Assembly (NCBI RefSeq): GCF_003205295.1
Contig: NZ_QJRP01000005.1
Coordinates: forward strand, 124,001 to 188,000
Direction of reading: 5' to 3'
DNA length: 64,000 nt
Origin: Pseudomonas mosselii
Lineage (GTDB): Bacteria; Pseudomonadota; Gammaproteobacteria; Pseudomonadales; Pseudomonadaceae
The position numbers and the translations under genes are program-made. Within the stretch, counting starts at the first letter, position 1, and every line of letters starts with the position of its first letter. The notes under the pieces are model-generated. The model searched no databases. It saw only the letters and a list, made by a program, of their open reading frames with translations, and had not been told where the DNA came from. Positions 24,665-33,296 of the stretch are shown here, in pieces.

Positions 24665-25636
24665 TCAACGCAAGACGGTCAGCCGCCCCAGCACCGTCTG
24701 CCGCGAGAAGCCCATCACCTTGCCCAGCGAATCCAGCGCCGCCAACGGTTCCGCCACCGGGAAACTGCCACTGACCCTGCGCGACCCAAGCTCACCGTCG
24801 AGCAACAGGATCCGCCCGGGGTAGTAACGCCCAAGATCCTCGATCACCTGCGCCAACGGCACCTGGTAATAGTTCAGCCAGCCCTGACGCCAGGCCAGGC
24901 GGCTGTCGCTGTCCACCGCCTCGATCCCACCGGCCACGCCGTCGGCATAGGCCAGTTGCTGGTTGGCCGTCAGCTCGCGGGCCGCCTGCCCTTTGGCCGC
25001 CGTCACCGCCACCCGCCCGCTGCGCACGGTGACCTGGGCGCCTTCGCCCTGCCCGCGCACCTCGAACTGGGTCCCCAGCACCCGCACTTCACCGCCCTGG
25101 GCATCCACCAGGAACGGCTCGCCGGTATGGGTCACCTCGAAGAACGCGGCGCCGCGCAGCAACCGCACGCGCCGTTCGCCCTGGGCAAAATCCACCGCCA
25201 CGGCAGTGCCGGCATCCAGGGTCAGGCGCGAATGATCGGCCAGGGTCACCTGCCGCACCTGCGCGCCGCTGGTGTAATCGGCACGCAGGTCCTGCAGCCA
25301 GAACTGCGGCTGCCAGCCCGCCGCGCATCCCAGCGCCAGCACAAGACACGCTGCCACCGCCAGGCCGCGCCACGGCTGCTTGCGCGCGGGTCGGCGCATG
25401 GCGTCCAGGTATTGTTGCAGGCCCTCTCGCTCCTCGGCCGCCAGCCGCGCCGCTGGCGCCTCGCTCAGGCGCCACAATGCCTGGGCCTCGGCATAGGCCT
25501 GGCGATGGGCCGGGCTCTCCAGCAACCAACGCTTGAACGCCGCGCCCTCGGCTCGCGCCGGCTGCTGCTGGATGCGCCCCAGCCAGCGCAGGGCGGCCCG
25601 GGACTGGTCGGCAGTGATCGGCTGTTCAAGACTCAT
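24665..25636 (-). CDS. FecR-family anti-sigma factor
   Basis: Inner-membrane regulator that relays receptor occupancy to the sigma factor. The 323-residue protein has a cytosolic N-terminal DUF4880 region (SRAALRWLGRIQQQPARAEG), one membrane helix (WRGLAVAACLVLALGCAAGW, about residues 93-112), the periplasmic FecR domain (LDAGTAVAVDFAQGERRVRLL; EVRVLGTQFEVR) and a C-terminal STN-like domain. ATG 25636 overlaps the sigma gene stop by 4 bases. It should act on the sigma factor encoded directly upstream and sense the STN domain of the downstream receptor. Confidence 0.92.
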   Translation of the reverse strand: MSLEQPITADQSRAALRWLGRIQQQPARAEGAAFKRWLLESPAHRQAYAEAQALWRLSEAPAARLAAEEREGLQQYLDAMRRPARKQPWRGLAVAACLVLALGCAAGWQPQFWLQDLRADYTSGAQVRQVTLADHSRLTLDAGTAVAVDFAQGERRVRLLRGAAFFEVTHTGEPFLVDAQGGEVRVLGTQFEVRGQGEGAQVTVRSGRVAVTAAKGQAARELTANQQLAYADGVAGGIEAVDSDSRLAWRQGWLNYYQVPLAQVIEDLGRYYPGRILLLDGELGSRRVSGSFPVAEPLAALDSLGKVMGFSRQTVLGRLTVLR

Positions 25637-26184
25637 CGACGGGCGCTCCCTGGCCGGCGCAGTGGGGACGCGGGTTCGGCGACGCTCGCCTTGCACGCTT
25701 CGAGGGCGCGCATCATATGCTTTTCCACCGCGCTCTGGGACAACTGCATGGCCTTGGCGATCTCGCCGTAGGTGCAGCCATGGATGCGGTTGAGCAGGAA
25801 GATCTGCCGCGTGCGCTCGGGCAACGCCCGCAGGGCCGCCTCGATACACTGCAGGTCGTGGTCGACCTCCAGTGCCTGCTCGGGGGCCTGGCTGCCCTGC
25901 GGCTCGTCGGGGTCGTGCAGGCCTTCGGCAGCCCGGTCGCGGCTGCCTTCGCTGCGCAGGTAGTCGATGGCCAGGTTGCTGGCGCTGCGCAGCAAGTAGG
26001 TGTCGAGCGCCTCGACCTTCACCTCGGGTCGCCGCCAGAAGCGCAGGAACAGGTCCTGGACCAGGTCAGACGCCGTGGCGCGGCAGCCGACGCGCCGGCT
26101 GACCAGCGCCTCCATGCGCGCACGCTGGGCCAGGAACACCTGGAGAAAGCGCGCCCGATCGCCGCCGGCTTCGGAGTCGCTCAA
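25633..26184 (-). CDS. ECF sigma-70 factor, FecI type
   Basis: Iron-starvation sigma factor of 183 residues: region 2 (GCRATASDLVQDLFLRFWRR; LLRSASNLAIDYLRS) and region 4 (LPERTRQIFLLNRIHGCTYGEIAKAMQLS) are both complete. The start is a TTG at 26184, 4 bases after the DUF3325 stop; no ATG lies early enough to preserve region 2, so expression probably depends on coupling with the upstream operon. It overlaps fecR. Expected to drive the siderophore receptor at 22048-24450. Confidence 0.88.
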   Translation of the reverse strand: MSDSEAGGDRARFLQVFLAQRARMEALVSRRVGCRATASDLVQDLFLRFWRRPEVKVEALDTYLLRSASNLAIDYLRSEGSRDRAAEGLHDPDEPQGSQAPEQALEVDHDLQCIEAALRALPERTRQIFLLNRIHGCTYGEIAKAMQLSQSAVEKHMMRALEACKASVAEPASPLRRPGSARR

Positions 26185-26188
26185 GGAC

Positions 26189-26515
26189 CTAGACCGCCAG
26201 CACGGCCAACAGCGGCCCGAGCAACAGGCTGGCGAGCGCCGCCCCGAGCAGCAGGCGCGGCTGGTACGGCAGGCCGAACACCCACAGGGTCACCCCCGCC
26301 ATCAGCACGGCGATCCACTCCACCAGGCCGAGGGCCCAGCCGCGCCCGTGCACGGCGAGGATCAACGACAGCAGCAGCAACGCCCAGCCTCCGACCTTCA
26401 GGGCTCGCAGTTGCCGGCTTGTGGGCTTGCGCCCGAGCAGGTCGTTGAAGTGCTTTTCCATGGCCAGGCACAGGCCGGCGAAACCGGCGAAGCCCATAAG
26501 CGCAACCCCCAGCAT
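26189..26515 (-). CDS. DUF3325 inner-membrane protein
   Basis: A 108-residue protein with about three membrane helices (ALMGFAGFAGLCLAM, VGGWALLLLSLILAVH, LLLGAALASLLLGPLLAVL). DUF3325 genes habitually sit behind DUF3649 and PepSY genes beside TonB receptors; no function is established. Its ATG overlaps the PepSY stop by one base and its own stop is 4 bases from the sigma start. Confidence 0.85.
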   Translation of the reverse strand: MLGVALMGFAGFAGLCLAMEKHFNDLLGRKPTSRQLRALKVGGWALLLLSLILAVHGRGWALGLVEWIAVLMAGVTLWVFGLPYQPRLLLGAALASLLLGPLLAVLAV

Positions 26516-28077
26516 CAGCTCGCCTCCATGGTCTTGGCGGCGCGTGGCGCACGCTTGGCGACCGGTTTGGGCGCACGCATCATCTTGCCGGCGGCCCAGG
26601 CCAGGAACAGGCCGGTGGCCAGTGCCGTGAGGTCGAAACCTGCCATCGCCCAGTCACCCGCGGCGATGGAGTGATCAAGCCCCTTGTCGGTGGTCAGCGC
26701 GTTAAGCACCGGCAGCACGGCGAACGCCAGCGCCCCCAGGGTCAGTTGCTCGCCCCAGGCACGGCGCCCGCTGCGCAGCATGGCGTGGAGCAATGACGCA
26801 CCCCAGGCCAGGAAGAAGGCGTTTATCTCCCAGTCGGCCCGCCCGTCCATGGCCGTCGGCAGCAGGCGATTGGCCCAGAAGAACGCCGCCACCCCCAGCA
26901 ACAGGCCGCTCATGCTGGCGATGTTCAGCACTTCGACCAGGCGCAGCTCGCCAGGCATGCGCTCGCTCTTGGCATGCTTGAGCTGTCGCTTGCCCAGCCA
27001 CATCACCAGCCCCGTGCCGATCACCGCCGTGCCGGCCACGCCGAAGACGAAGTACAGCCAGCGCAGCCAGGGCCCGGCGAAATTGCCCATGTGCAGGCCG
27101 ACGAAGGTGAAGGAGGTGGTCATCGCCGCGCTTTCCGGCGCGCCACGTCGCAGCAGTTCGCCACTGACGCCATCGAAGGTCCAGATGGCGCTGCGCTGGT
27201 AGGCGACGCTGTCGGCCGAGGCGCGGGTGAAGGTGACCCGGGCGCTGCGGTCGCCGGGATTGTGCACCTGGATGTAGCCCATGCGCGCACCCGGCGCCTG
27301 TTCCTGGACCTTGGCGTACAGTTCGGTCAGTGGCGCCAGCGGCGCGGCCTGGGCCGCCGCCTTGGGGACTTCGTCGCGGCCGAACACATCGTTGAAATAG
27401 CCGCTGCTGTCGCCGTAGCTGGCCAGGATGCTGGCCGGCATGACCATGTACATGAAGATCACCAGGCTGCTGTAGCTGATCATCAGGTGGAAAGGCAGCA
27501 CCAGCACGCCGATGGCGTTGTGGCCATCGAGCCAGGAACGCTGGCCCTTGCCCGGGCGGAAGGTGAAGAACTCCTTGAAGATCTTCTTGTGGGTGATGAT
27601 CCCGGTGACCAGCCCCAGCAGCATGATGAAGGCGCAGAAGGTCGACAGCCAGCGGCCCCAGGGGTGGGGCATCTGCAACTGGAAGTGGAAGCGGTAGAAG
27701 AACTCGCCGCCACGACTATCACGGGCCTCGACCGCCTCGCCGGAGCGGGCGTCCAGGTCCTTGTCGGTGAAACCGCGGCGCCCGCCGCCGTTCGGGTCGC
27801 GCCAGCTGACACTCAGCGCCGCCTCGCGCTCGCTGGGCAGGCGGATGAACCAGGTGCTGGCGTGACCGGCATGGGTTTCGAGGTAACGCTGGGCCAGGCC
27901 GAGGCTACTCACCGGGTCGAGCGGATGGCTCTGCACCTCGGGCTGGGTCCAGTGGCTGATCTCTTCCTTGAAGTACGACAGCGTCCCGGTAAGGAAGATG
28001 GCGAACAGCAGCCAGCCGAAGATCAATCCGGTCCAGGTATGCAGCCAGGCCATGGCCTGGCGGAAGCCTTCTTTCAT
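26515..28077 (-). CDS. PepSY-associated transmembrane protein, probable iron/siderophore reductase
   Basis: A 520-residue inner-membrane protein of the PiuB/FpvG-like PepSY TM family, which in Pseudomonas reduces ferric iron in or from siderophores in the periplasm. It has an N-terminal helix (LHTWTGLIFGWLLFAIFLTG), a periplasmic PepSY region, and further helices. Membrane-facing histidines in AWLHTW, HFQLQMPHPW, ITHKK, DGHNAIGVLVLPFH and GLHMGNF could bind haem. The ATG at 28077 is correct; a longer frame runs into the upstream gene. Overlaps DUF3649 by 4 bases and DUF3325 by 1. Confidence 0.88.
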   Translation of the reverse strand: MKEGFRQAMAWLHTWTGLIFGWLLFAIFLTGTLSYFKEEISHWTQPEVQSHPLDPVSSLGLAQRYLETHAGHASTWFIRLPSEREAALSVSWRDPNGGGRRGFTDKDLDARSGEAVEARDSRGGEFFYRFHFQLQMPHPWGRWLSTFCAFIMLLGLVTGIITHKKIFKEFFTFRPGKGQRSWLDGHNAIGVLVLPFHLMISYSSLVIFMYMVMPASILASYGDSSGYFNDVFGRDEVPKAAAQAAPLAPLTELYAKVQEQAPGARMGYIQVHNPGDRSARVTFTRASADSVAYQRSAIWTFDGVSGELLRRGAPESAAMTTSFTFVGLHMGNFAGPWLRWLYFVFGVAGTAVIGTGLVMWLGKRQLKHAKSERMPGELRLVEVLNIASMSGLLLGVAAFFWANRLLPTAMDGRADWEINAFFLAWGASLLHAMLRSGRRAWGEQLTLGALAFAVLPVLNALTTDKGLDHSIAAGDWAMAGFDLTALATGLFLAWAAGKMMRAPKPVAKRAPRAAKTMEAS

Positions 28078-28379
28078 GGCAGGTTCATCCAGTAGGCCAG
28101 CACGTTGATCAGCCCCAGGGCCAGGCTTGGCAACAGCACGCCCAGCCAGGCGCGCCAGGCGCTGCGGCAGGCGAAGCACCAGATGAAGGCGATCAGGTAG
28201 AAGACGAACGACAGCATCATCCCGATCATCGTCGCGTCGGCCTGGGTCATCGGCGCAAGCAGGGTAATGCAGACACTGGCCATCGACGCCAGCAGGTAAC
28301 CGCCCAGCAACGCGGCCAGGCTGCGTGAGGTCACGGCCAGGCGGTAGCTCAGGGGAAGGCCGGCGGCTTTGCTCTTCAT
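28074..28379 (-). CDS. DUF3649 inner-membrane protein
   Basis: A 101-residue protein with three hydrophobic helices (SLAALLGGYLLASMASVCITLL, MIGMMLSFVFYLIAFIWCF, WLGVLLPSLALGLINVLAYW). DUF3649 members are found at the head of PepSY reductase operons in pseudomonads and are thought to assist the reductase, without direct proof known to me. First gene of the minus-strand iron operon; a Fur-box-like sequence lies 30-50 bases upstream. Confidence 0.85.
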   Translation of the reverse strand: MKSKAAGLPLSYRLAVTSRSLAALLGGYLLASMASVCITLLAPMTQADATMIGMMLSFVFYLIAFIWCFACRSAWRAWLGVLLPSLALGLINVLAYWMNLP

Positions 28380-28408
28380 GGCGAGGGTCCGGGAATTGGG
28401 GCTGCAAT

Positions 28409-28427
28409 ACTAATGATTTCAATTCTC
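28409..28427. promoter_or_regulatory. Candidate Fur box in the divergent iron-gene promoter region
   Basis: ACTAATGATTTCAATTCTC matches 12 of 19 positions of the consensus GATAATGATAATCATTATC, in a distinctly AT-rich patch. It lies between the start of the DUF3649 operon (minus) and fecI (plus), where Fur control is expected. A second AT-rich patch (28508-28525) nearer fecI matches less well. Confidence 0.5.
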
Positions 28428-28558
28428 ATAAGCAAAGCATGCCGGCACCAGCGGTACGCATGCCTTGCGTCGGCAGCGATTGCCGAACACCGACCGCATG
28501 AATACAATGCGAACAATTATTACTTCCAGTTGCGCTTTGCGGCGCCGGAGTCGTATCG

Positions 28559-29053
28559 GTGTCCAGTGCCCTCTCTTCCACCGTCGAAGGCCTCTACCAT
28601 GCCCATCACAGTTGGCTGACCGGCTGGCTGCGACGGCGCCTGGGCTGCCCGCAGAGTGCCGCCGACCTGGCCCAGGACACCTACCTGCGCCTGCTGCAGG
28701 CTCGCGAGGCGCCGCAGTTGATCGAACCCCGCGCGTTCCTCACCACCGTGGCCAAGCGCGTGCTGTGCAACCACTTCCGCCGCCAGGAACTGGAGCGCGC
28801 CTACCTCGAGGCCCTGGCCCAGTTACCCGAGCAGGTGGCCCCCAGCGAGGAAGACAAAGCCATCATCCTCGACACCCTGCTCGAACTCGACCGCCTGCTC
28901 GATAGCCTGCCACCGCTGGTCAAGCGTGCCTTCCTGCTGGCCCAGGTCGATGGCCTGGGTCAGGGCGAGATCGCCCGCGAACTGGGCATTTCCCTGGCGA
29001 CGGTCAAGCGCTACCTGCACAAGGCGGCCTTGCGCTGCTACTTCGCCCTGTGA
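28559..29053 (+). CDS. fecI: ECF sigma factor, FecI type
   Basis: A 164-residue iron-starvation sigma factor, GTG start at 28559. Region 2 (AADLAQDTYLRLLQ; FLTTVAKRVLCNHFRRQ) and region 4 (LPPLVKRAFLLAQVDGLGQGEIARELGIS) are intact. It overlaps fecR by 4 bases (GTGA) and precedes a FecA-like receptor, so the three form one ferric-citrate uptake regulon. Transcription is likely Fur-repressed from the divergent promoter region upstream. Confidence 0.9.
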   Translation: MSSALSSTVEGLYHAHHSWLTGWLRRRLGCPQSAADLAQDTYLRLLQAREAPQLIEPRAFLTTVAKRVLCNHFRRQELERAYLEALAQLPEQVAPSEEDKAIILDTLLELDRLLDSLPPLVKRAFLLAQVDGLGQGEIARELGISLATVKRYLHKAALRCYFAL

Positions 29054-29976
29054 ACGCAGCCTTTTCCTCGCAAATCGCCGAACAGGCGGTGCACTGGCTG
29101 ATCGAGTCGCAAAGCGACGACTTCGACCAGCACCAGGCCCTGGAGCGCTGGCTGCAGGCCGACAGCGAACACCAGCGGGCCTGGGCCCATATCCAGCAGG
29201 TCAACCAGCGCCTGCGCGGCGTCACCGCCCCGGTGGTCCATGCCACCCTGCAGGCGCCGCCCTCACCGGCCCGGCGCCGTGCCCTCAAGGCGTTGCTGCT
29301 GGCTGGGGTGGCCAGTGCCGCCGGGCTCGGCCTGCAACAACACAATCCGCTACCTGGACTGATGGCCGACTACCGCAGTCCGGTCGGCCAGCGCCGCCGC
29401 CTGACCCTCGACGATGGCAGCCAGTTGCACCTGAACACCCGCAGCGCCGCCGATGTGCGCTTCGACGGCCGGCAGCGCCTGGTGCGCTTGCAGGAAGGCG
29501 AACTGCTGCTCGAGGTGATCAACGATCCACGGCCACTGCGCCTGGCCACGGCCCAGGGCGAGCTGCATCTGGACAGCGGACGCTTCGACGTCCGTCAGTT
29601 CGACGGTTTCAGCCTGGTATCGGTGTTCAGCGGAAGCGCCAGCGTGGCCGGCACACCGCTGCTGGCCGGGCACCAGGCGCGCTTCGCCCGTGGCGGCTGG
29701 CAGGCGGTGGCACCGTTGGACCCCAACCGGGCGACGTGGGTGGAAGGTATGTTGGTGGTGTCACAGATGCGCCTGGGTGACTTTCTCGCCGAGCTGTCGC
29801 GGTACCGGCTCGGGCAGTTGGGATGCAGCGAGCGGGTGGCGGATTTACGGATTTCCGGATCGTATCCGCTGGCAGACAGTGAGCGGATCCTGGAGATGCT
29901 GGAAGTGACGCTGCCGGTGAAGGTGCGGCGGTTCACCCGGTACTGGGTGTCGCTCGAAGCCGCATCAACGAGCTGA
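29050..29976 (+). CDS. fecR: FecR-family regulator of the ferric citrate system
   Basis: A 308-residue anti-sigma/regulator: N-terminal DUF4880 region (QAVHWLIESQSDDFDQHQAL), one membrane helix (ALKALLLAGVASAAGLGL, residues about 77-94), FecR periplasmic domain (LDDGSQLHLNTRSAADVRFDG) and a C-terminal region ending LPVKVRRFTRYWVSLE. GTG start within the fecI stop. It connects the FecA signalling domain to FecI. Confidence 0.92.
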   Translation: MNAAFSSQIAEQAVHWLIESQSDDFDQHQALERWLQADSEHQRAWAHIQQVNQRLRGVTAPVVHATLQAPPSPARRRALKALLLAGVASAAGLGLQQHNPLPGLMADYRSPVGQRRRLTLDDGSQLHLNTRSAADVRFDGRQRLVRLQEGELLLEVINDPRPLRLATAQGELHLDSGRFDVRQFDGFSLVSVFSGSASVAGTPLLAGHQARFARGGWQAVAPLDPNRATWVEGMLVVSQMRLGDFLAELSRYRLGQLGCSERVADLRISGSYPLADSERILEMLEVTLPVKVRRFTRYWVSLEAASTS

Positions 29977-30097
29977 GAGGCAAGCCCGCTCCCACGAGTC
30001 CCGACTCCAACCCGAAGTTATTTCATTTCTGTTGAGCCATTTCCCGAACCTCGCGTGACAGAGAAGACAGAACCCCTTGTCACAGGACCTCCGTCAC

Positions 30098-32407
30098 ATG
30101 CCCCTGCGCCTCAGCCCCCTCGCCTACGCCCTGATCCTCGCCGCCCCGCTCGCCCTGGCCGGCGAGCCCCGCGACTATCACATCGCACCTGGCACACTGG
30201 AACAGGCCCTGAACCAGTTCGGTCGCGAAAGTGGCGCGCTGATTTCGTTCAGCCCGGGCCTGACCCAGGGCCTGAGCAGCCCCGGCCTGGAGGGCCAGTA
30301 CGAGGTCGGCCAGGGGCTCGATGCCCTGTTGCGCGGCAGCGGCCTGCAGGCGCGCCAGGAGACCGACAACGCCTACAGCCTGCAACCGCTGCCGGCCGTG
30401 GGTGGCAACGCCCCGGTCGAGCTGGGCGCCTCGACCGTGGTCGGCGACTGGCTGGCCGAGGCCCGCCAGGACAATGTCTTCGAGCACCCAGGCGCCCGCG
30501 ACGTGGTGCGCCGCGAGGAATTCGAACGCAGCGGCGCCAGCAGCGCCCGCGAAGTACTCAACCGCATTCCCGGCGTCAACGCCCCGGAAAACAACGGCAC
30601 CGGCAGCCACGACCTGGCACTGAACTTCGGCATCCGTGGCCTGAACCCACGCCTGGCCTCACGCTCCACCGTGCTGATGGACGGCATCCCGGTGCCCTTC
30701 GCTCCCTACGGCCAGCCGCAGCTGTCGCTGGCGCCGATCAGCCTGGGCAACATGGATGCCGTGGACGTGGTGCGCGGCGGCGGCGCGGTGCGCTACGGGC
30801 CGCAGAACGTCGGCGGCATCGTCAACTTCGTTACCCGCGCCATCCCTGAAGAAGCCACCTTCAAGGCAGCGATGCAGAACCAGATCAGCCCGTCGTCCAG
30901 CCAGGATGGCCTGAAGAACAGCGCCAACCTGCTGGTCGGCGGCACCAATGCCAACGGCTTGGGCGGCGCCCTGCTCTACTCCGGCACCCGGGGCAGCGAC
31001 TGGCGCGAACACAGCGACACGCAGATCGACGACCTGATGCTCAAGGGCAAGCTGCAACTGGACGAAGCCAACAGCCTGCACGCCATGGCCCAGTACTACG
31101 AGGGCGAAGCCGAGATGCCCGGCGGTCTGAGCACTGCCGACTTCGACGCCGACCCGTACCAGTCGACCCGCCTGAAGGACAAGTTCTGGGGCCGCCGCAC
31201 CCTGTTCAACCTGGGCTACGACTACAAGCAGGACGACCGCCAGTTCAGCGTCAACAGCTTCTTCACCAAGACCCTGCGCAGCGGCTACCTGGACCAGGGC
31301 AGCTTCGTCTCGCTGTCGCCGCGCGAGTACTGGGTGCGTGGCATCGAAACCCGCTTCTCGCAGGGCCTGGCCCTGGGCGACAGTTGGCACGAACTGGGCA
31401 TCGGCTACCGCTACGTCAACGAGGCCGGCCACGAGCTGCGCTACCGCGAGCCGGTCAACGGCGCCCTGCCGACCACCGCCAGCCGCAACGACCGTGACAC
31501 CCGCGGCAGCACCGAAGCCCACGCCATCTACCTGGACGACCGCATCGACATCGGCCGCTGGACCATCACCCCGGGCATCCGCTACGAGATGATCGACTCC
31601 GAGCAGAGCAACAAGCTCAACGGCCAGCAGTACCAGGGCAGCTACAACACCGCCCTGCCGGCGCTGAACGTGATGTACCACCTCACCGACAACTGGAACC
31701 TCTACGCCAACACCGAAGGCTCGTTCGGCAGCGTGCAGTACAGCCAGATGCCCAACCGGGTCAGCAGCGGCGAAGTGAAGCCGGAGAAGGCGCGCACCTG
31801 GGAAGTCGGCACCCGCTACGACAATGGCGACCTGCAGGCCGAGATCGGCGCCTTCCTGATCAACTTCGACAACCAGTACGAAAGCAACCAGACCAACGAC
31901 TCGGTAATCGCCCGCGGCGAGACCCGCCACCAGGGCATCGAGACCAGCGTGCGCTACGCCCTCGACGGCCTGAGCCCGGCCCTGGCCGGTTTCGACGTGC
32001 ACGCCGGCTACGCCTTCGTCGATGCCACCATCCGCGAGGACGGCCCGAACAAGGGCAACCAGGTACCGTTCTCGTCCCGCCATAAGGGCACGCTGGGGAT
32101 CGGCTACACCGAAGGCCCGTGGCAGTTGAACCTGGACAGCAGCTTCCAGAGCAGCCAGTACGCCGACAACGCCAACACCGCCAGCGAGAGCGCCGACGGC
32201 AGCACCGGGCGCATCCCCGGCTACATGCTGGTCAGCACCCGCGCCGGCTATGACTTCGGCCCTGCGCTTTCGAACCTGAAGGTGGCGGTGGGGGTGAAGA
32301 ACCTGTTCAACCGCGAGTACTACACCCGCTCGTTCGACGACAACAACAAGGGCAAGTACGTGGGTGAGCCGCGGACGCTGTATATGCAGACGTCGGTAGC
32401 GTTCTGA
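30098..32407 (+). CDS. fecA: TonB-dependent ferric citrate receptor FecA
   Basis: Outer-membrane transporter of ferric dicitrate, 769 residues. Signal peptide (LSPLAYALILAAPLALA), STN domain (residues about 25-100, LEQALNQFGRESGALISFS), plug and barrel. The plug matches E. coli FecA closely as I recall it: IRGLNPRLASRSTVLMDGIP, PYGQPQLSL and RYGPQNVGGIVNFVTRAIP. The last residue is Phe. ATG 30098 follows ACAGGACC; a TTG seven codons upstream is possible. The preceding fecI-fecR pair is its signal-transduction partner. The 120-base gap before it should carry a FecI-dependent promoter; no consensus was evident by eye. Confidence 0.9.
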   Translation: MPLRLSPLAYALILAAPLALAGEPRDYHIAPGTLEQALNQFGRESGALISFSPGLTQGLSSPGLEGQYEVGQGLDALLRGSGLQARQETDNAYSLQPLPAVGGNAPVELGASTVVGDWLAEARQDNVFEHPGARDVVRREEFERSGASSAREVLNRIPGVNAPENNGTGSHDLALNFGIRGLNPRLASRSTVLMDGIPVPFAPYGQPQLSLAPISLGNMDAVDVVRGGGAVRYGPQNVGGIVNFVTRAIPEEATFKAAMQNQISPSSSQDGLKNSANLLVGGTNANGLGGALLYSGTRGSDWREHSDTQIDDLMLKGKLQLDEANSLHAMAQYYEGEAEMPGGLSTADFDADPYQSTRLKDKFWGRRTLFNLGYDYKQDDRQFSVNSFFTKTLRSGYLDQGSFVSLSPREYWVRGIETRFSQGLALGDSWHELGIGYRYVNEAGHELRYREPVNGALPTTASRNDRDTRGSTEAHAIYLDDRIDIGRWTITPGIRYEMIDSEQSNKLNGQQYQGSYNTALPALNVMYHLTDNWNLYANTEGSFGSVQYSQMPNRVSSGEVKPEKARTWEVGTRYDNGDLQAEIGAFLINFDNQYESNQTNDSVIARGETRHQGIETSVRYALDGLSPALAGFDVHAGYAFVDATIREDGPNKGNQVPFSSRHKGTLGIGYTEGPWQLNLDSSFQSSQYADNANTASESADGSTGRIPGYMLVSTRAGYDFGPALSNLKVAVGVKNLFNREYYTRSFDDNNKGKYVGEPRTLYMQTSVAF

Positions 32408-32425
32408 CAGACTGGACGCCTTTCC

Positions 32426-32620
32426 CTGTAGGAGATCGCCCAGCCCTTCGGGCTAGGCTGTCGCGCAGGGAACAGAGTTCCAGCGTGGGAGCGGCCTTGT
32501 GTCGCGAAAGGGCCGCAAAGCGGCCCCGGCGATTATTGCATCAACACGGAAATCGGGAGCTGCTACGCAGCCCTTTCGCGACGCAAGGCCGCTCCCACGG
32601 GGCTGGGCGATCGCCTACAG
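32426..32620. repeat. Nested composite REP, about 195 bp
   Basis: Outer arms CTGTAGGAGATCGCCCAGCC (32426) and its near-complement ending 32620 enclose a second inverted pair of the CCGCGAAA/GGAGCGGCC class (about 32485-32532 and 32557-32600). It fills most of the convergent gap between fecA and the glutathione peroxidase gene. Confidence 0.82.
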
Positions 32621-32667
32621 CGGATGTGGTGTGGCCTGAAGAGCGTGTATCCGGCAAATAGCGCAAA

Positions 32668-33150
32668 TCAGCCCAGCGCCTTCTCGATCGCCTGCACCAC
32701 GGTCGGATCATCCGGCGCCGTACGCGGGGCGAAACGCGCCAATACACGACCATCCTTGCCAACCAGGAACTTCTCGAAGTTCCAGGTGATATCGCCGGGG
32801 AACTCGGCACCCTCGCCCGCCAGCAGGCGGTACAGCGAATGGCGCTGCGGCCCGTTGACCTCGAGCTTGGCGCCCAACGGGAAGCTCACCCCATAGTTGA
32901 GGCTGCAGAACGCCTGGATCTCCTCCTCGCTGCCAGGCTCCTGGCCGGCGAACTGGTTGCACGGCAAGCCCAGCACATTGAAGCCCTTGTCCCTGTAGTC
33001 CTGATAAAGGTTCTCCAGGGCCTTGTACTGCGGCGTCAGCCCGCATTTGGAGGCGACATTGACCACCAGCACCACCTGGCCCTTGAACGGGGCCAGCGGC
33101 AGGTCCTCGCCGTTCAACGCCTTCAACGTCAGGTCGTGAAATGCACTCAT
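32668..33150 (-). CDS. Glutathione peroxidase family thiol peroxidase
   Basis: A 160-residue peroxidase that reduces hydroperoxides. Family blocks: VNVASKCGLTPQY with the peroxidatic Cys36, LGLPCNQFAGQEPG with Gln70, and ITWNFEKFLV with the catalytic Trp/Asn. It is a cysteine, not selenocysteine, enzyme; Cys81 (IQAFCSLN) stands where the resolving Cys of thioredoxin-dependent GPx-like enzymes occurs, so thioredoxin rather than glutathione is the probable reductant. Probably a single-gene unit. Confidence 0.93.
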   Translation of the reverse strand: MSAFHDLTLKALNGEDLPLAPFKGQVVLVVNVASKCGLTPQYKALENLYQDYRDKGFNVLGLPCNQFAGQEPGSEEEIQAFCSLNYGVSFPLGAKLEVNGPQRHSLYRLLAGEGAEFPGDITWNFEKFLVGKDGRVLARFAPRTAPDDPTVVQAIEKALG

Positions 33151-33296
33151 GATGAAATCCCCTCTCAGGTTCCCGATTGCCGCTGGGGCGAATCCCGCCC
33201 ACTAAAAAGGCGCGCGGCCAAACCGTCCACCCTCCTGAGGAGGGCGAGTCCGGCTTGCCCGAGCGCCTGGCGACTCTCTGAGCTTAGCGCAGAAAA

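Noticed and set aside
33210-33262. CCCTCCTGAGGAGGG hairpin between GPx and slyD-like genes as a terminator
   Set aside because: Short stem and no T-run on the needed side; too weak to call.
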